Source of the DNA: Hevea brasiliensis
Taxonomy: Eukaryota > Streptophyta > Magnoliopsida > Malpighiales > Euphorbiaceae
NCBI RefSeq assembly: GCF_030052815.1
Contig: NC_079505.1
Span: forward strand, 6,397,640-6,461,639
Reading direction: 5' to 3'
DNA: 64,000 nt
Positions 36,780-49,039 of this stretch are shown piece after piece. Numbering within the stretch: the stretch's first letter is position 1; the number at the start of each line of letters is the position of its first letter. The position numbers and the translations under genes were made by a program. A model generated the notes under the pieces. It made no database searches. It saw only the letters and a program-made list of their open reading frames with translations, and was not told the DNA's origin.

Positions 36780-36890
36780 TTAAAAATATCTAATAAAATG
36801 ACTAAATAGTTTGATTTTATAAAACAGGACACTTTAATTAATTAAGTTTTAAGAGAATAGGAACTAAACTAATTAATTTTGACATTATAA
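36780..36890 (-). repeat. Right arm of the inverted repeat enclosing the nested retrotransposons
   Basis: Its reverse complement carries GTCAAAATTAATTAGTTTAG, TTTTATAAAATCAAACTATT and TAGTCATTTTAT, matching the left arm at 19310-19425 in the same order. Confidence 0.45.
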
Positions 36891-36922
36891 GTGTAGTTTG
36901 GTCTTTTCTTAATGCATTAAAT

Positions 36923-37002
36923 TGAATGAAATGACCTTTTAATTAATGTGAACAAAATTTAGAGATGTTTTAATAAATTTCTAAAAGTATAAATATCAAT
37001 TT

Positions 37003-37049
<47 letters not shown>

Positions 37050-37793
37050 CTAAAAACTAAATAGTGAATCACCCTTAAAAAAAAAACTAGTTGATATGAA
37101 ATGTAAATCCCATTATTTAATAATAAAATGTAACATACAAATTGCTACATCAAACTAAACTTCATCTAAATTAAATATAAAAATTAAATAAAATTTTTTA
37201 TAAATTTTGAAAATTTAACCTTTTATATGTTAAGATTTAAATTATTGATTAAAAAGTTGAAAACACACAAAGATTTAAATTATTATTATACCTAGGCCAA
37301 TTTTTATTTTTTTTATTTATATTTGATCCTTCACTCTTCTCTCAAAAATAAAATCTAAATATCATGTTTAAAAAAAAAAAAAATTAGAGGTAAAAATGGT
37401 AACGAGTTGAGTTTTTGTGAATACCCAATTTGATTGAATTTTAATAGAACGGATTTGAGTAGTATATAATCAGGTTGGAGACGTGTTTGAATTTAAGAAA
37501 TAATATTTATGACAGATTCAGATCGAATTTAAATTTTATATATTACGTATTTGTTATTCAAATCTGGTAAATTAAATATAAAATATATTTTTTATAATAA
37601 TATATTTATTTTTTTATATATTTTATTTTAAATAAAGTAGAATTTAAATATTTTATAAAATTATTAAATTTTTAAAATATAAATTATTAATAAAAAATAT
37701 TATTTTAAAAATATTAACTAAATTTAAATAAGATGAGCTTTGCCATTCCTCGTTCTCATGCCTAAATAGTGGCAAGAGCGAATCCTAGCATAA
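36923..37793. other. AT-rich DNA with an (AAT)n microsatellite upstream of PIN1
   Basis: (AAT)n occupies about 37007-37048. Nothing coding is seen. The region lies 0.5-1.4 kb upstream of the PIN1 start and may contain its distal promoter. Confidence 0.6.
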
Positions 37794-37809
37794 GGGGGGG
37801 GGGGGGGGG
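37794..37809 (+). repeat. Poly-G tract upstream of PIN1
   Basis: Sixteen consecutive G in AT-rich surroundings, about 550 bp before the PIN1 ATG. Confidence 0.9.
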
Positions 37810-38150
37810 AGAAGTACTCGCAGACACGCGTCACCAGCTCCCCTCCTTCACAAGCCAAAATGCTTTTTCCTGCTGCACTTTGTACCGCCATAGAAGATAG
37901 AGCCATCCACTGCATACCTACTCAATAACTCAATATTAATATAAAATTTATTACAAATACTCTCAAATCCAAACACAACTCAAAACAAATAGGAAAAAAA
38001 CAAACTAAATAAAATAAAGCAACCCCTGTGCTTTGGGGACTGCAAGTGTGCAAGCTCGCTCGCAACTCTCAAAGCAAAGCTGTATTTTGTTTAGCGCAAA
38101 AAGAATTCCTTTCCTCTGTTCATTACTCATCACTTTCCCCCAAAACCCAC

Positions 38151-38318
38151 ATGCTTTCCCATCGTCATAATCATAATCACCACCACCGACAACACCTTCT
38201 CCCGCTGCAGCACCGCCAGCACAACCAGCAGAAGAGTTGTCTCCCACTCTTTCTTGTTCAGATTTTGATCATTCTTGAAAAACTCGTTTCTTCTCCTCCC
38301 GTTCAAGAGTTGGTGTAA
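38151..38318 (+). CDS. Upstream ORF in the PIN1 leader (55 codons)
   Basis: An ATG at 38151 opens a 55-codon frame ending TAA at 38318, 45 bases before the PIN1 ATG at 38364. The peptide is His/Gln-rich at the start (MLSHRHNHNHHHRQH) and then hydrophobic. If the leader is transcribed and unspliced here, scanning ribosomes meet this ATG first. No homologue is known to me, and the region could also lie in an intron or be untranscribed. Confidence 0.3.
   Translation: MLSHRHNHNHHHRQHLLPLQHRQHNQQKSCLPLFLVQILIILEKLVSSPPVQELV
38239..38244 (+). promoter_or_regulatory. TGTCTC auxin-response core in the PIN1 leader
   Basis: A single TGTCTC, the canonical ARF-binding core, about 120 bp before the ATG. 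One copy is weak evidence by itself. Confidence 0.25.
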
Positions 38319-38363
38319 TCTTGATTTTGAGTGACACAGGAAGCTAGCTAGCAACCGAAGAAG

Positions 38364-41300
38364 ATGATCACACTAACAGACTTTTACCATGTAATGACTG
38401 CAATGGTGCCACTGTACGTGGCCATGATCTTGGCTTATGGGTCAGTGAAATGGTGGAAGATCTTCACCCCTGATCAGTGCTCAGGAATCAATCGTTTTGT
38501 TGCTCTTTTTGCAGTCCCTCTTCTCTCTTTTCACTTCATATCTACTAATAATCCTTATGCCATGAACTTTCGTTTCATTGCTGCTGATACTCTTCAAAAG
38601 GTCATAGTTCTTGTAATCTTAGCACTCTGGACTAAGTTGAGCAAAAGGGGTTGCTTGGAATGGACCATTACACTGTTTTCACTTTCTACTCTTCCAAACA
38701 CCCTTGTCATGGGCATTCCTTTGCTCAAAGGGATGTATGGTGAATTTTCTGGCAGTTTAATGGTGCAAATAGTTGTCCTTCAATGTATCATTTGGTACAC
38801 TTTGATGCTTTTCATGTTTGAATACAGAGGTGCTAAAATGCTCATCTCTGAGCAATTCCCAGACACTGCTGGTTCCATTGTTTCAATCCATGTCGATTCT
38901 GATATCATGTCTCTTGATGGTAGGCAACCTCTTGAAACTGAAGCAGAGATCAAAGAAGATGGTAAGCTACATGTAACTGTTAGAAAATCCAATGCTTCGA
39001 GATCAGATATATTCTCAAGAAGGTCTCAGGGACTATCCTCCACAACCCCAAGGCCATCAAATCTAACCAATGCGGAGATTTACTCTTTACAGTCTTCAAG
39101 AAATCCAACTCCAAGAGGCTCTAGTTTTAACCACACTGATTTTTACTCCATGATGGCTGCTGGGAGGAACTCTAATTTTGGTGCTTCAGATGTCTATGGC
39201 TTATCAGCATCTAGAGGACCTACACCCAGGTCATCAAATTATGAAGAAGATGCTGGTGGATTGGGTAACAAGCCAAGGTTCCATTACCATGCATCTGGTG
39301 GTGCAAACCATTATCCTGCACCTAATCCAGGCATGTTTTCGCCAACTGGGTCTAAGGGCGGTGTTGCTGCTAACAATGCGGCTATTACAAAAAAGCCTAA
39401 TGGCCAAGCTCAACAAAAAGCTGAAGACGGTGGTGGTAGGGATCTTCATATGTTCGTTTGGAGCTCCAGTGCTTCTCCAGTTTCAGATGTGTTTGGTAGC
39501 CATGATTATGGTGCTCATGACCAGAAAGAAGTTAGAGTGGCTGTGTCTCCAGGAAAAGGTATGCCTTTTTTCCTAAAATTTTTAGGCAGGTTTTTTCATT
39601 GAAAGAAGAATTTATGCCTTAAATTCATGACTTCTATAGCTTTATTTCAAATTTTCAAATTTAATTTTCTGCTTTGTAATTAATACTTGCTTCTGGCTTG
39701 TGGGTTTTGGAGCTTCAGTAGAGGTACACAGAGAAAATCATCATCATCAACAGGAGGATTATATGGAAAGAGAAGATTTCAGCTTTGGCAACAGAGGACT
39801 TGAAAGAGAAATGAACAATAATCATCAAGGTGAGAAAGTGGTGGGTGATGGAGGAAAACCCAAAGCCATGCCTCCAACAAGTGTGATGACAAGGCTTATA
39901 CTCATCATGGTTTGGAGGAAACTGATTAGAAATCCCAACACCTACTCAAGCTTAATTGGTCTCATTTGGTCTCTAGTTTCATTCAGGTAAAATACTACCT
40001 CTTCTGTCTCTTTCTGCAGAGTAAAAATCTACTAATATTTCAACTCTATATTGTCTATAAAATCTGTTATAATTTTTTTGTTTCTTTTAATTTTTTTTTT
40101 CTTATACAAAAACTGAAAAAAGAAAATGGTGGGATTTTTCTTGCAGGTGGCATGTAGAAATGCCGGCCATTATAGCAAAGTCCATTTCCATTCTGTCAGA
40201 TGCAGGGCTTGGCATGGCCATGTTCAGTCTTGGTCAGCATATATCACTCTTCTTTTCTTTTGTTTTGGCAATGAATCTTTATTAAAGAGAATCCCTGTTA
40301 CTTTTTCATTATTAATGTCGTAACAACGCAAGTAAAGTAAACCAGAACAGTGTGGGGATGATAATGGTGTTGGCCTGTTGTTTTTTTTTTTTTTTTTTCA
40401 AGAATCAAGGATTTGTGTTATGGGTAATAGTGGGAGTGATGATGAAAAGGTCTGTCAAAAAATGAAAAAAATTTATGAGATCTGACAAATGACAAATAGT
40501 GATAGGCACGCTTCGTTAGTGTTCTTTTTTATTTGTTTATTTAGGGTTATTTTTGATGTGATAATAGGACTGTTCATGGCTTTGCAACCGAGGATCATAG
40601 CATGTGGAAATTCCATAGCAGCTTTTGCAATGGCTGTGAGATTCCTTACAGGTCCAGCTGTTATGGCAGCTGCTTCTATTGCTGTTGGCCTTAGAGGAAC
40701 GCTCTTACACGTTGCCATTGTCCAGGTCACTTGCTCAAACCATGCCCCTCTCTCTCTTTCTTTTCTTCTTCTGCCACCTTCTGACACAGCCAATCCTACT
40801 TAACTACGAAACGTCCAACGCTTTCTTTCTTTTTTCTTTTTTCTTTTTTTTTTTTAAATTGTTTAAACAAATAAATAAGTTAATTCTTGCTACCTTTAGA
40901 TAAGTTTATTTACTTTAATTTGTCAGTTAAAAGTTTTATATTTATCTTTGTGTTCTAGTGCAGAAACACTGAATCTTTTTCATGGTTGCAGTTGCAGAAC
41001 TTGCTGTGGCTACTGCAATATTGCCAAATGAAAAGACAAAGCAAAACCCATTTTTATTTTTTAAAAAAACTAAAATATTTTAGTTTACATCAGAAATTTT
41101 AACAAACAATATGCTGTCAAAGTTTGTACCTTTTCTATATTTTCAATATTTTTTAGGCGACTCAAGTGTTGGACTATTAGTTCACTCAGGCATTATTAGT
41201 CTATCAATTGGGTCGGTTATTGTATCAACACCCTGTTTAGTAGTTGTCAGTGTAAAATAAAAGTATTTAAAAGTATTTAGTAAAAGTAGCTATTAGATTA

Positions 41301-41893
41301 CATGTTAAGCTAAGTAGGAAGGGTAATTTTTTGTGAATCATTTTTTCAACATCTAAGCACTAGTATGTCATTGAACAATATAAATAGATAGTGTTTGACT
41401 AATGCTAAATCAAAACACTAAAGGTTACTTTAAAAATTATTATCGAATAGGGTTTAAATGGAGCTAAATCAATAAAAAAAATGGCAATAATTAATTGAGC
41501 CCTATAAGCAAGGACTTGTTTGGGATTATTAATGAACAACAAACATTTATAACGAAACTAACATTTCTTTTTGGCTTTGTTGTGTTTGGAATGCAAAACC
41601 AAAACAAACAGGCGGCTCTACCACAAGGAATTGTCCCCTTCGTCTTTGCCAAGGAATACAACGTACACCCTGATATTCTCAGCACAGGGTGAGTATATTT
41701 TCCAAGAAAAAAAGAAAACCATATCTTATAGATCCTTAATTCTTCTTTCATTTATTCTTCTTTTTCTCTCATTCTCTTACATAATATATTCTCTTATCAT
41801 TCTTTTAATTACTCTCTAATTTGCAGTGTCATATTTGGGATGCTAATAGCATTGCCTATAACTCTTGTGTACTACATTTTATTGGGGTTGTGA
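38364..41893 (+). CDS. PIN1: PIN1-type auxin efflux carrier, six exons, 616 aa
   Basis: Exons 38364-39558, 39719-39986, 40147-40232, 40568-40725, 41612-41688 and 41827-41893 (all GT/AG) give 616 codons plus TGA. Arabidopsis PIN1 has 622 aa and also six exons. The start [20 protein letters not shown] is that of canonical long PINs. Residues 1-155 form the N-terminal membrane bundle with [16 protein letters not shown]. Residues about 156-455 are the hydrophilic loop. From about 460 the C-terminal bundle runs to YYILLGL. The loop has three TPRxS sites (TPRPS 228-232, TPRGS 249-253, TPRSS 287-291), known targets of PINOID/D6PK-type kinases that control PIN polarity and activity. The protein exports auxin at the plasma membrane. 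All family landmarks are intact, including [14 protein letters not shown]. Confidence 0.95.
39559..39718 (+). other. PIN1 intron 1
   Basis: GTATGCC...CTTCAG; joining gives SPGK-VEVHREN. Introns 2-5 are 39987-40146, 40233-40567, 40726-41611 and 41689-41826. Intron 4 (886 bp) is the longest and holds only AT-rich sequence with chance ORFs. A poly-T run lies in intron 3 near 40380. Confidence 0.9.
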
Positions 41894-42071
41894 AGTGCCA
41901 GTGACTCGTCAACATTAGCATGCACCAATGGAAAGCCCAATGGAGCTACAAGTGCATATCTAAACATTGTTTCCAAGAGATAGAGAGAGAGGTGGATCTT
42001 TTTCTTGCAAAGTGTCTTCTTTTCCTAGTGAAAAAGTTGTAAAATCAATGTTTCTAGCAAAAAAAAAAAAA

Positions 42072-42092
42072 GGGGGGGGGGGGGGGGGGGTT
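42072..42092 (+). repeat. A-run/poly-G/poly-T tract downstream of PIN1
   Basis: About 13 A, then about 21 G, then TTTTCTAG and long T-runs, some 180 bp past the PIN1 stop and therefore possibly in the 3' UTR. Confidence 0.85.
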
Positions 42093-42310
42093 TTCTAGTT
42101 ATTTTTTTTTTTATTTTTTTTTTCTGCCTTGAATATTGTTCCAAGATATCATTTGTGCTAGCCATGCACTAGAAAAAGGAGGAAGAGAAAGTGAATGCAT
42201 TTTTAAGTTTTTGTTCTTTGTTTTATTGAAATGCAAGATCTAGGCGTTGAATACATTATTCTTATTTGAAATTTTCTATTCAAATCCGACCAAACCCATT
42301 AGCAATTAAT

Positions 42311-42500
42311 TTATGTTCAGTTTTAATAATGAGACTATAATGATCTTAATTTTCTCTTTCATTTTGTTGCATTGTAGCATAGCAATTTGGCAGTAGTAGA
42401 AGCTGCGGAACCTGGGAGATTATGTTCAATTTGAATAATGGGATTACAATCTTAATTTTCTTTCATTTTCTTACATTGCAACATAGCAATTTCACAACGA
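42311..42500 (+). repeat. Imperfect tandem duplication, 109-bp period
   Basis: Two units begin TTATGTTCARTTTKAATAAT and contain ATCTTAATTTTCT, TTTCATTTTSTTRCATTG and CATAGCAATTT. Confidence 0.75.
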
Positions 42501-42834
42501 TAGACATAATAAGTGAGTGATGAACATGGTAAGTGGTAGCCTTTATTGAGATGGTTTTATTTCATTCTAATTTGATTTTTGATACCAACATGATGATTAA
42601 ATATTGTCTCTACTTAAAAGTGCAATAAGAGGTGACGGCATGTTATTCAATGGTTTGTCTTTTTGGGTGTCATATTAAATTCGGTGTTAAGTCCTTTTCT
42701 ATGGGATTGAGTTAAATCGAGGATGTTAACCGATGACCTAGGCCTTAAGTTTAAAAGAGTTATGACCGTTATACTCGGATAATACTATTTTTTCTCAAAT
42801 GAAAAAATACAAAAATAGACATGGTAAGTGAAAC

Positions 42835-43022
42835 ACACACACACACACGTATATATATGACCTAAGAGATTTATGTTCAAAGAAAAACCTAGCAATTTTA
42901 AGTTTGTTTTGTTTTCATATCATTCTAGCTAGAGTAATTATATAGTAAAACAGTTATTTTAAGTAAGATATTTTACATGAAATTGCACTTTAATAGTGAT
43001 TATATATATATATATATATATA
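42835..43022. repeat. (AC)n and (TA)n microsatellites
   Basis: A short (AC)n at about 42833-42848 is followed by TATATATA; a second (TA)n lies at about 43001-43022. Confidence 0.8.
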
Positions 43023-43029
43023 TGGGTTT

Positions 43030-43986
43030 TAAAAAATTATAATCACCTCGTAGTTTTGTTTTTAATTTTTTTAAAAATAATAACTATATTCATATATGTG
43101 TAATTATTATTAAATTGTCGTTCTATATTAAATGCTGATATGAATAATTACTTAAATATATAATTTCTTTCTGGCTAGAGCATCAAAATAATTAAGAAAA
43201 TTGATTGAGTATTAGGTTTAAGTAATTTGGAGGTTTATGGGTCATTGATAAGGACATGAAATTTGTCCTTTACCTTAGATTGTAAGATTGACTACTAAAA
43301 CATATCATTGTGACCTCAAAGTAAGATTTAAGATGATACTTTTTGAAAGCAAATGTTTATTAAGATGATATATACTTTTGGAGAGAAATGCTTTTAGAAT
43401 GTATGTAGAAGATAGTGCAATTAGGGTCCCTCCATTACAAGATGGGTTTTGATATGATGTAGACCTCTTTGGAATATTAGGAGACAATAGTCACATCCAA
43501 AGTTTCTCCTAATCCTTTTCCTCTTTCTCTTCCTCTTTTCTTCAATCTCATTATTCTTTTAGTTATACATATTACCTTTTTCTTGACACCTTTCCTTTTC
43601 ATTCTTAATCTATGTTAGGTGCTTTGTATAACATCTTTTTGAATAAGCAAATTGTGCTTAGACAATCAAATAAAGAGTAAATTATAAATTAATTCTTATG
43701 AAAAATAGTTATAGTGTGTGAGATTTCATTCTGTTCATATAATGGTTTCTTTGTTTAAATTATCACTAATTTGAAATGAATATGTTATTCAAATTTTATT
43801 TTAAGTAATTATTTATTTTTAAATATAAAATTTTAGAATAAATTATAATTAAATAAATATATAATATAAATAATTATATAGTAAAATATATGATTGTTTA
43901 ATTATTTAATTATAAATATTAAAATAGTTAATTATAGAATAATATACTTTTCTAACTTTTAAATAATGTGTTTTTTTTAATTTTAA
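43030..43986. other. Intergenic DNA, no gene seen
   Basis: AT-rich with one mixed-composition stretch (43240-43650). The 60-codon frame there has no protein signature. Confidence 0.5.
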
Positions 43987-44472
43987 ACTAATAATTACTA
44001 AATATAAAATCTAGATGGCAAACAAACTTTAAGGTACATAATTATTTTAAATTAATGGTAATTTAGAAGGAGAGACTATTCTATTAGTAGAATAAAATAT
44101 AAGAATTAAATTATTTCTCACAACAAATACAATGATTGTAATTACTTAAATATAAAATTTAGATTGCAAAAAAGATTGTAATTACTTAAATATAAAATTT
44201 AGATTGCAAAATAAAGTTTGAGGCATTTAATTATTTCAAATTATTTTAAATTAAAAGTAATTTAGATGGAGAGACTATTTTATTAGTAGAATGAAATCTC
44301 AAAAATCAAATTATTTCTTATAATAAATACAAAGACTGTAATTACTTAAATATAAATTTAGATGGCAAAACAAAGTTTGAGGCATTTAATTATTTCAAAT
44401 TATTCTAAATTAAGGTAATTTAGGCAGAGAGACTATTCTATTAGTAGAATGAAATCTCAAGAACTAAATTAT

Positions 44473-44961
44473 TGATCCTACCTGAGGTATCTCCACAGCT
44501 ATGGATCTACAAAATTATGAAAAATATCGAGTAGTTAGTTTGGACAACCTTTCCTATGCTTTAAATCGGTATTGGGAACTGAAGAATGAAAGTAGAGAAT
44601 AAGAGAATAAGATTAAAATTATGCATGCCTGACAGTCTCCATATATAAAGGTGTGATATAGACTCCTAATTAGAATGAGACTTGATCTCCTAATATCTCA
44701 GATGCGGGTTACCAGAATATTTGTTGGATTAGGAATCCCTCTTGGATCAGGATTCGTTCTAACTCTGTCAAGTGAGTATTTCAGATCTTGTCCAAGCGAG
44801 GGGATTGGTCTCCCATGTTCGAACGACGCCTGTGCGACCAACTTTATAAGGGCGAGAGCCCGAACGGGTAACTGACCTAACCTATGGAGTCCATATGGGC
44901 GAATAGTGTCATTAGTCCCTTCCTATCCAAATCTTCAAGTTCACATGGGCGAATAGCATCA
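44473..44961 (+). mobile_element. Solo LTR or small LTR-type insertion, 489 bp
   Basis: The insert begins TGATCCTACC and ends AGCATCA, with ATTAT on both sides (44468-44472 and 44962-44966). It interrupts the third unit of a tandem repeat whose expected sequence continues directly after it, so the insertion boundaries are certain. TG...CA ends, the 5-bp duplication and a TATA box in plus orientation fit an LTR. No coding capacity: the 66-codon frame at 44675 has no signature. Composition is clearly GC-richer than its surroundings. The parent family cannot be named. Confidence 0.85.
44641..44650 (+). promoter_or_regulatory. TATA box of the 489-bp LTR
   Basis: ATATATAAAG about 170 bp into the LTR. 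Confidence 0.5.
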
Positions 44962-44995
44962 ATTATTTCTCATAATATAAATGCAAAGATTTACC

Positions 44996-47900
44996 CATCA
45001 TTTTTAACATACTAAAAAGTTACTTGTAATTTATTCTAAAATAAATAACAAAAGATCATTTTTTTTTTTTGCTACTACCTTCGAGCATATACAATGAATA
45101 AGCTAAGATTCAGAAACAAATATGGTGATCTCTTGGACACTTATTCTTAATATACTTTGTATTGAATTAGGATTCTCACTCAGTTAGGCGAGTATATGAG
45201 AATCCAATCCTTAAGACTCAATAATTGAATCATATGACTGTCCAAACTTTTAAAGTGATTCAGTCTTAATCGTCTAATGTAAGAGTATACTATATTACCA
45301 TTCTTTATTCTGAATTGGATTGAATCGAATTATTTTGATTCTATTTCAGCTTAACTCTAATTTTTTAAGAAAAATAAAAATTTTTAAGAAAAATAAAAAA
45401 ATAAAATCATTATATTGATTTAAATGAAAATCAAATTGAAATTAAAATTATCAAAATTTTATTATTCAATTTAGAATTTTTAATTTCACAAAATCAACCT
45501 AGAAGCAGCCTATAACCAGGGCTAGTAATAGCTTGAGGGTATTTTGCTGACTTGGTTTCCAATAGTATGGGTTGGTCTTAAAGAGACATAGCACTACAGC
45601 AACCAAGGTTTCTGACTATATATGCATTATGCATTTGTCAGTTAAATTATTGAGGCATTGGATTAAACACTTGGCTTTCTCTCTCTTTTATCTCATTTAT
45701 GGCCTCCATGAAAAACTTGGTCATTCAAATGTAAAAAGGGTCAAGATGCCTCTCCATTGCTGTTTTTGAAACATTATATTTTCTCTCCTTTTCTCTGCTT
45801 TGGTGGGCTTTGAGAAAGCAACCATTGCCTGACATTTTAGGATACTGTCTTGTCTTGTGTGTTCTTACTGTTACAGAGTATATTTTTGACTTTTTAATAT
45901 AAAAAAATATCTTAATTTATATTGCATTTCTTATTTGGCATTATAATTCAAACACATTTAAAAAAAATTATTTTAAATATTTTTTGAAAAAGTAATTTAA
46001 AAAATTGCCTAGTATTAAATTTAATTTAAAAATATTTTAATAATTTTTAATTAAAATATTTAAAATAAAGAAAATTTTTGAATACACTCTCACTCATAAT
46101 AATGCCAGTACACTTTCATAATTCAAAGAAAATCTATTTTTATAATTTATCTTAAAGTGATCTTTAAATAATAATGGTAAAAAAACTCTGAATTTTCAAA
46201 AAAATTTACAATTTCACTTTAAACTTTGCACTAAACCATTGACGTGGCATTTTTGTTATTTTATTAATAAAAAAATAGACAATAAGATATAATTATACAA
46301 TTTCGGAAAGTTCAGAATATAATTAATAATTTAAAATAAATTATTTAATTATTTTACAATTTTTATATAATTTAAAAATAATAAAAATATTCCATTAATT
46401 AAATCATCAAATTATTTTAAAATTTAAAATTAAATGCATATATCTTAATAACTTTTATCAAATACTAAATTATATTAGTTGCTATTATAAATATTAGATA
46501 TTATTTTGTTAATTATTTTTTAAAAAATTTAGAGAAAATAATTAAAAATTACTTAAGAAATAAAAATTTAATTTACTTTTAATAGCCATATAAAAGAATT
46601 CACTTAATATAATTTAAAAAATAATAAAAATAATCTATTAAACAACTTTTTTAAAATTTAAAATTAAATAATATACATTTTTATAGCCTTTATATAAAAT
46701 TATATAATTTGCCATTAAAATTATAAGATATTATTTTGTTACATTATTATAAAGAAATATTTTGAGAAAAATAAATAACCATTTAAGGAATAAAAATTTA
46801 ATTTAATTTTGATAGCTATATAATTATACAAAATTTTAATACAAATTTAAATTACATTTCACATAATTAATTAAAACTTTGAATATTAAAAAAATTTTAG
46901 TATAATTTTAAAAATTTAAAATATACAAAAAAATAAATTATATTATCAAAATTAAATAAAAAAATAATTCACACAATGCGCATGACTAATAAATCATGAA
47001 TGTCAATACAAGATAAGATATGTTTGTATTTGTTGGCTTTATAAACTTAGTAGATTTTGTATGAGAAATGAATGATGTGCTTGGTGACCCTCACTAATTC
47101 AACATATATTCATTTCCATGAAGTTAAATCCAACCTTAATTTTCTCATGAAAGTTGATTTTATGTAAGAAAATTTTATTAGATGATAGGAAAGGAGTCAA
47201 GTATGGAAGAATTGGCATCCATTGTCAATATCTCTTGATGTCTATTATTATCGTAGCTTGTACATAATTTGTTATTTAGTAATGTGGTGATCCGCGCTTG
47301 GATCGATAGTGATATTTAAGTAAAACTCTCTTAATATGAATGATTTCAGGATTTAAATTTTTGATATTACTGGTAAAGTTTGCATAGAGATTAATTTTAT
47401 GTCACTGATTTAATCACTTGTTAGTATTCTTTTTTAATATAAAGGGTATTTTATTTTTTTGTTATATTATATTATAGTTTATATATTTTCAAGTTTTTAT
47501 ATTTAAAAAAAATAGATAAAACACTTTTAAATATTGATTTCATTATACTTTTTTTTTCAATTTATCTATTAATTAAAGGATTAAAAGATAATGAATAAAA
47601 GATTAAAGTGTTAATAATAATAAAAATTTAAAGGAAAAGTTTTTAAATAATAAAATTTAGAAATAAAATAATAATTTATCTATGCAAGTATTAATATATA
47701 TTTTTTTATTAATGATGAAGTTGAAAAATAATTAGATGAAAGGATGAAAGTGTAGAAGGAAATTAAAAGTTAGGAATAATACTTTCATTTATATAAAAAT
47801 TCAAATACTAATTATGATATAATATTACAATAAAAAAATATTTTATTTTAATATAAAAAAGGATTAAATCCCATAATAAAGATCATTGAATTCATTATCT

Positions 47901-48970
47901 CTTACTGCATATCAGCTAAGGGATTTTGATCAGATTCAGAGTTTTTAAAATCAAGTGGATGATTAAACAATCTATTGAATAATTCATCAATTCAATCAAT
48001 TCAATTGATTCAATTTGATAAAAAAACAATTATAAATTTTTAAAATACAGAATTAAATTGCACAAACTAATTATTCAGTTCTTAATCTAATCGATCGGTT
48101 CAATTAATTGAATTATTTTTTATTTAATTTTAATAATTAAAATTTTAAAAATTTTAAAGATGATTTAGTACATTAAAATAATCTAATTTAATTATGAAAA
48201 CACATATTCAAACCCTAGCAGTCATTATTTAATTCTCGATTATTTTGCAATTATTTCAGAGTTTTTTAAAAAATATTAAACAAATTTGGATTATTAGAAT
48301 TATTCGAGTGATACCCAATAAAACATAGAAGTCCTCTCTTCGAGCACTAAAAGTATTAAAATAGAGTAAGCATTATTATGTTTGAATCGAATAAATCAAA
48401 TTAAATCATTCTAATTTAGTAATTCAACTCAATTTTTTGCATATTTTAATTCAACTCGATTTTAATTTTTATATTTTTCAATTTAATCGATTTGGCTCGA
48501 AACACTCCCCTCCTTCTCTACTAGGATTGCCCTTGCTAGAGCCATATGTATTAGTAAAATAATATTTTAGTCTCTAATCTTCTAATATTAAGAATGAAAA
48601 ATTAATTTTATTTGTAAACTAAAAGACTAAAATGCTAATAAAATAAAATTTTACAAGTTAAAATATATGAAATATTAATTAATGAAATAAAAAACAAGGA
48701 TTATTTTTTAATTTTTTTAAAAATAAGAATTTAAATATGAATTTTGTCAATGATTACAGAAATTAATTTGCCCTATATTTTAACAAAAATATTATGTAGT
48801 TGAGTGGGATCCAATCCAGCCTTTTTTTTTTATTAATTAATAAAAATACTTTATTACTACTTTGAGCCATTGCCTCTTTTAGGAGGCAATGAATTCAAAA
48901 TAGTCTGAAAGTTACCTTTCACTTTATAGGGTCAGATTTGCCAAACTTTTTTATTTTTTATTCTTTCTTT
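44996..48970. other. AT-rich intergenic DNA, no gene supported
   Basis: 45530-45890 is of mixed composition with no ORF of note. 46340-46850 shows two to three diverged ~230-bp AT-rich units (each with ATTATTTTGTTA, TTTAGAGAAAATAATTA-like and AAATAAAAATTTAATTT). 45310-45490 and 47990-48500 hold GAATCGAATTA/TTCGATTT-like decayed repeats. Confidence 0.5.
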
Positions 48971-48973
48971 CAT

Positions 48974-48975
<2 letters not shown>

Positions 48976-49011
<36 letters not shown>

Positions 49012-49039
49012 ATAACCAAAAAAAAAAAAAAAAAAAAAA
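48976..49039 (+). repeat. Poly-A tracts
   Basis: Two long A-runs separated by CATAACC. They could be the tail of an old retroposed copy, but no source sequence is recognisable upstream. Confidence 0.85.

Larger units (their letters stand above)
43987..44995 (+). repeat. Tandem ~190-bp repeat array, interrupted by a solo LTR
   Basis: Units share TAATTACTTAAATATAAAAT, TTAGATKGCAAAA, AAAGTTTGAGGCATTTAATT, GGAGAGACTATTYTATTAGT and AGAATGAAATCTCA. They start near 43990, 44150 and 44340, with a short extra 45-bp duplication at about 44135-44205. The third unit is split at ATTAT by the insertion 44473-44961 and resumes as ATTATTTCTCATAATA at 44962. Confidence 0.85.

Noticed and set aside
38005..38354. 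Minus-strand Gly/Ala-rich frames over the PIN1 leader
   Set aside because: They mirror the His/Gln/Pro-rich plus-strand leader; no ATG context or domain supports a gene there.
45530..45890. Mixed-composition stretch that might be a gene or RNA
   Set aside because: Only a 65-codon frame, no splice-consistent coding series, hairpin or known RNA motif could be identified.
48976..49039. Poly-A as the tail of a retrogene
   Set aside because: No coding or transposon sequence could be recognised upstream, and the region is generally A-rich.
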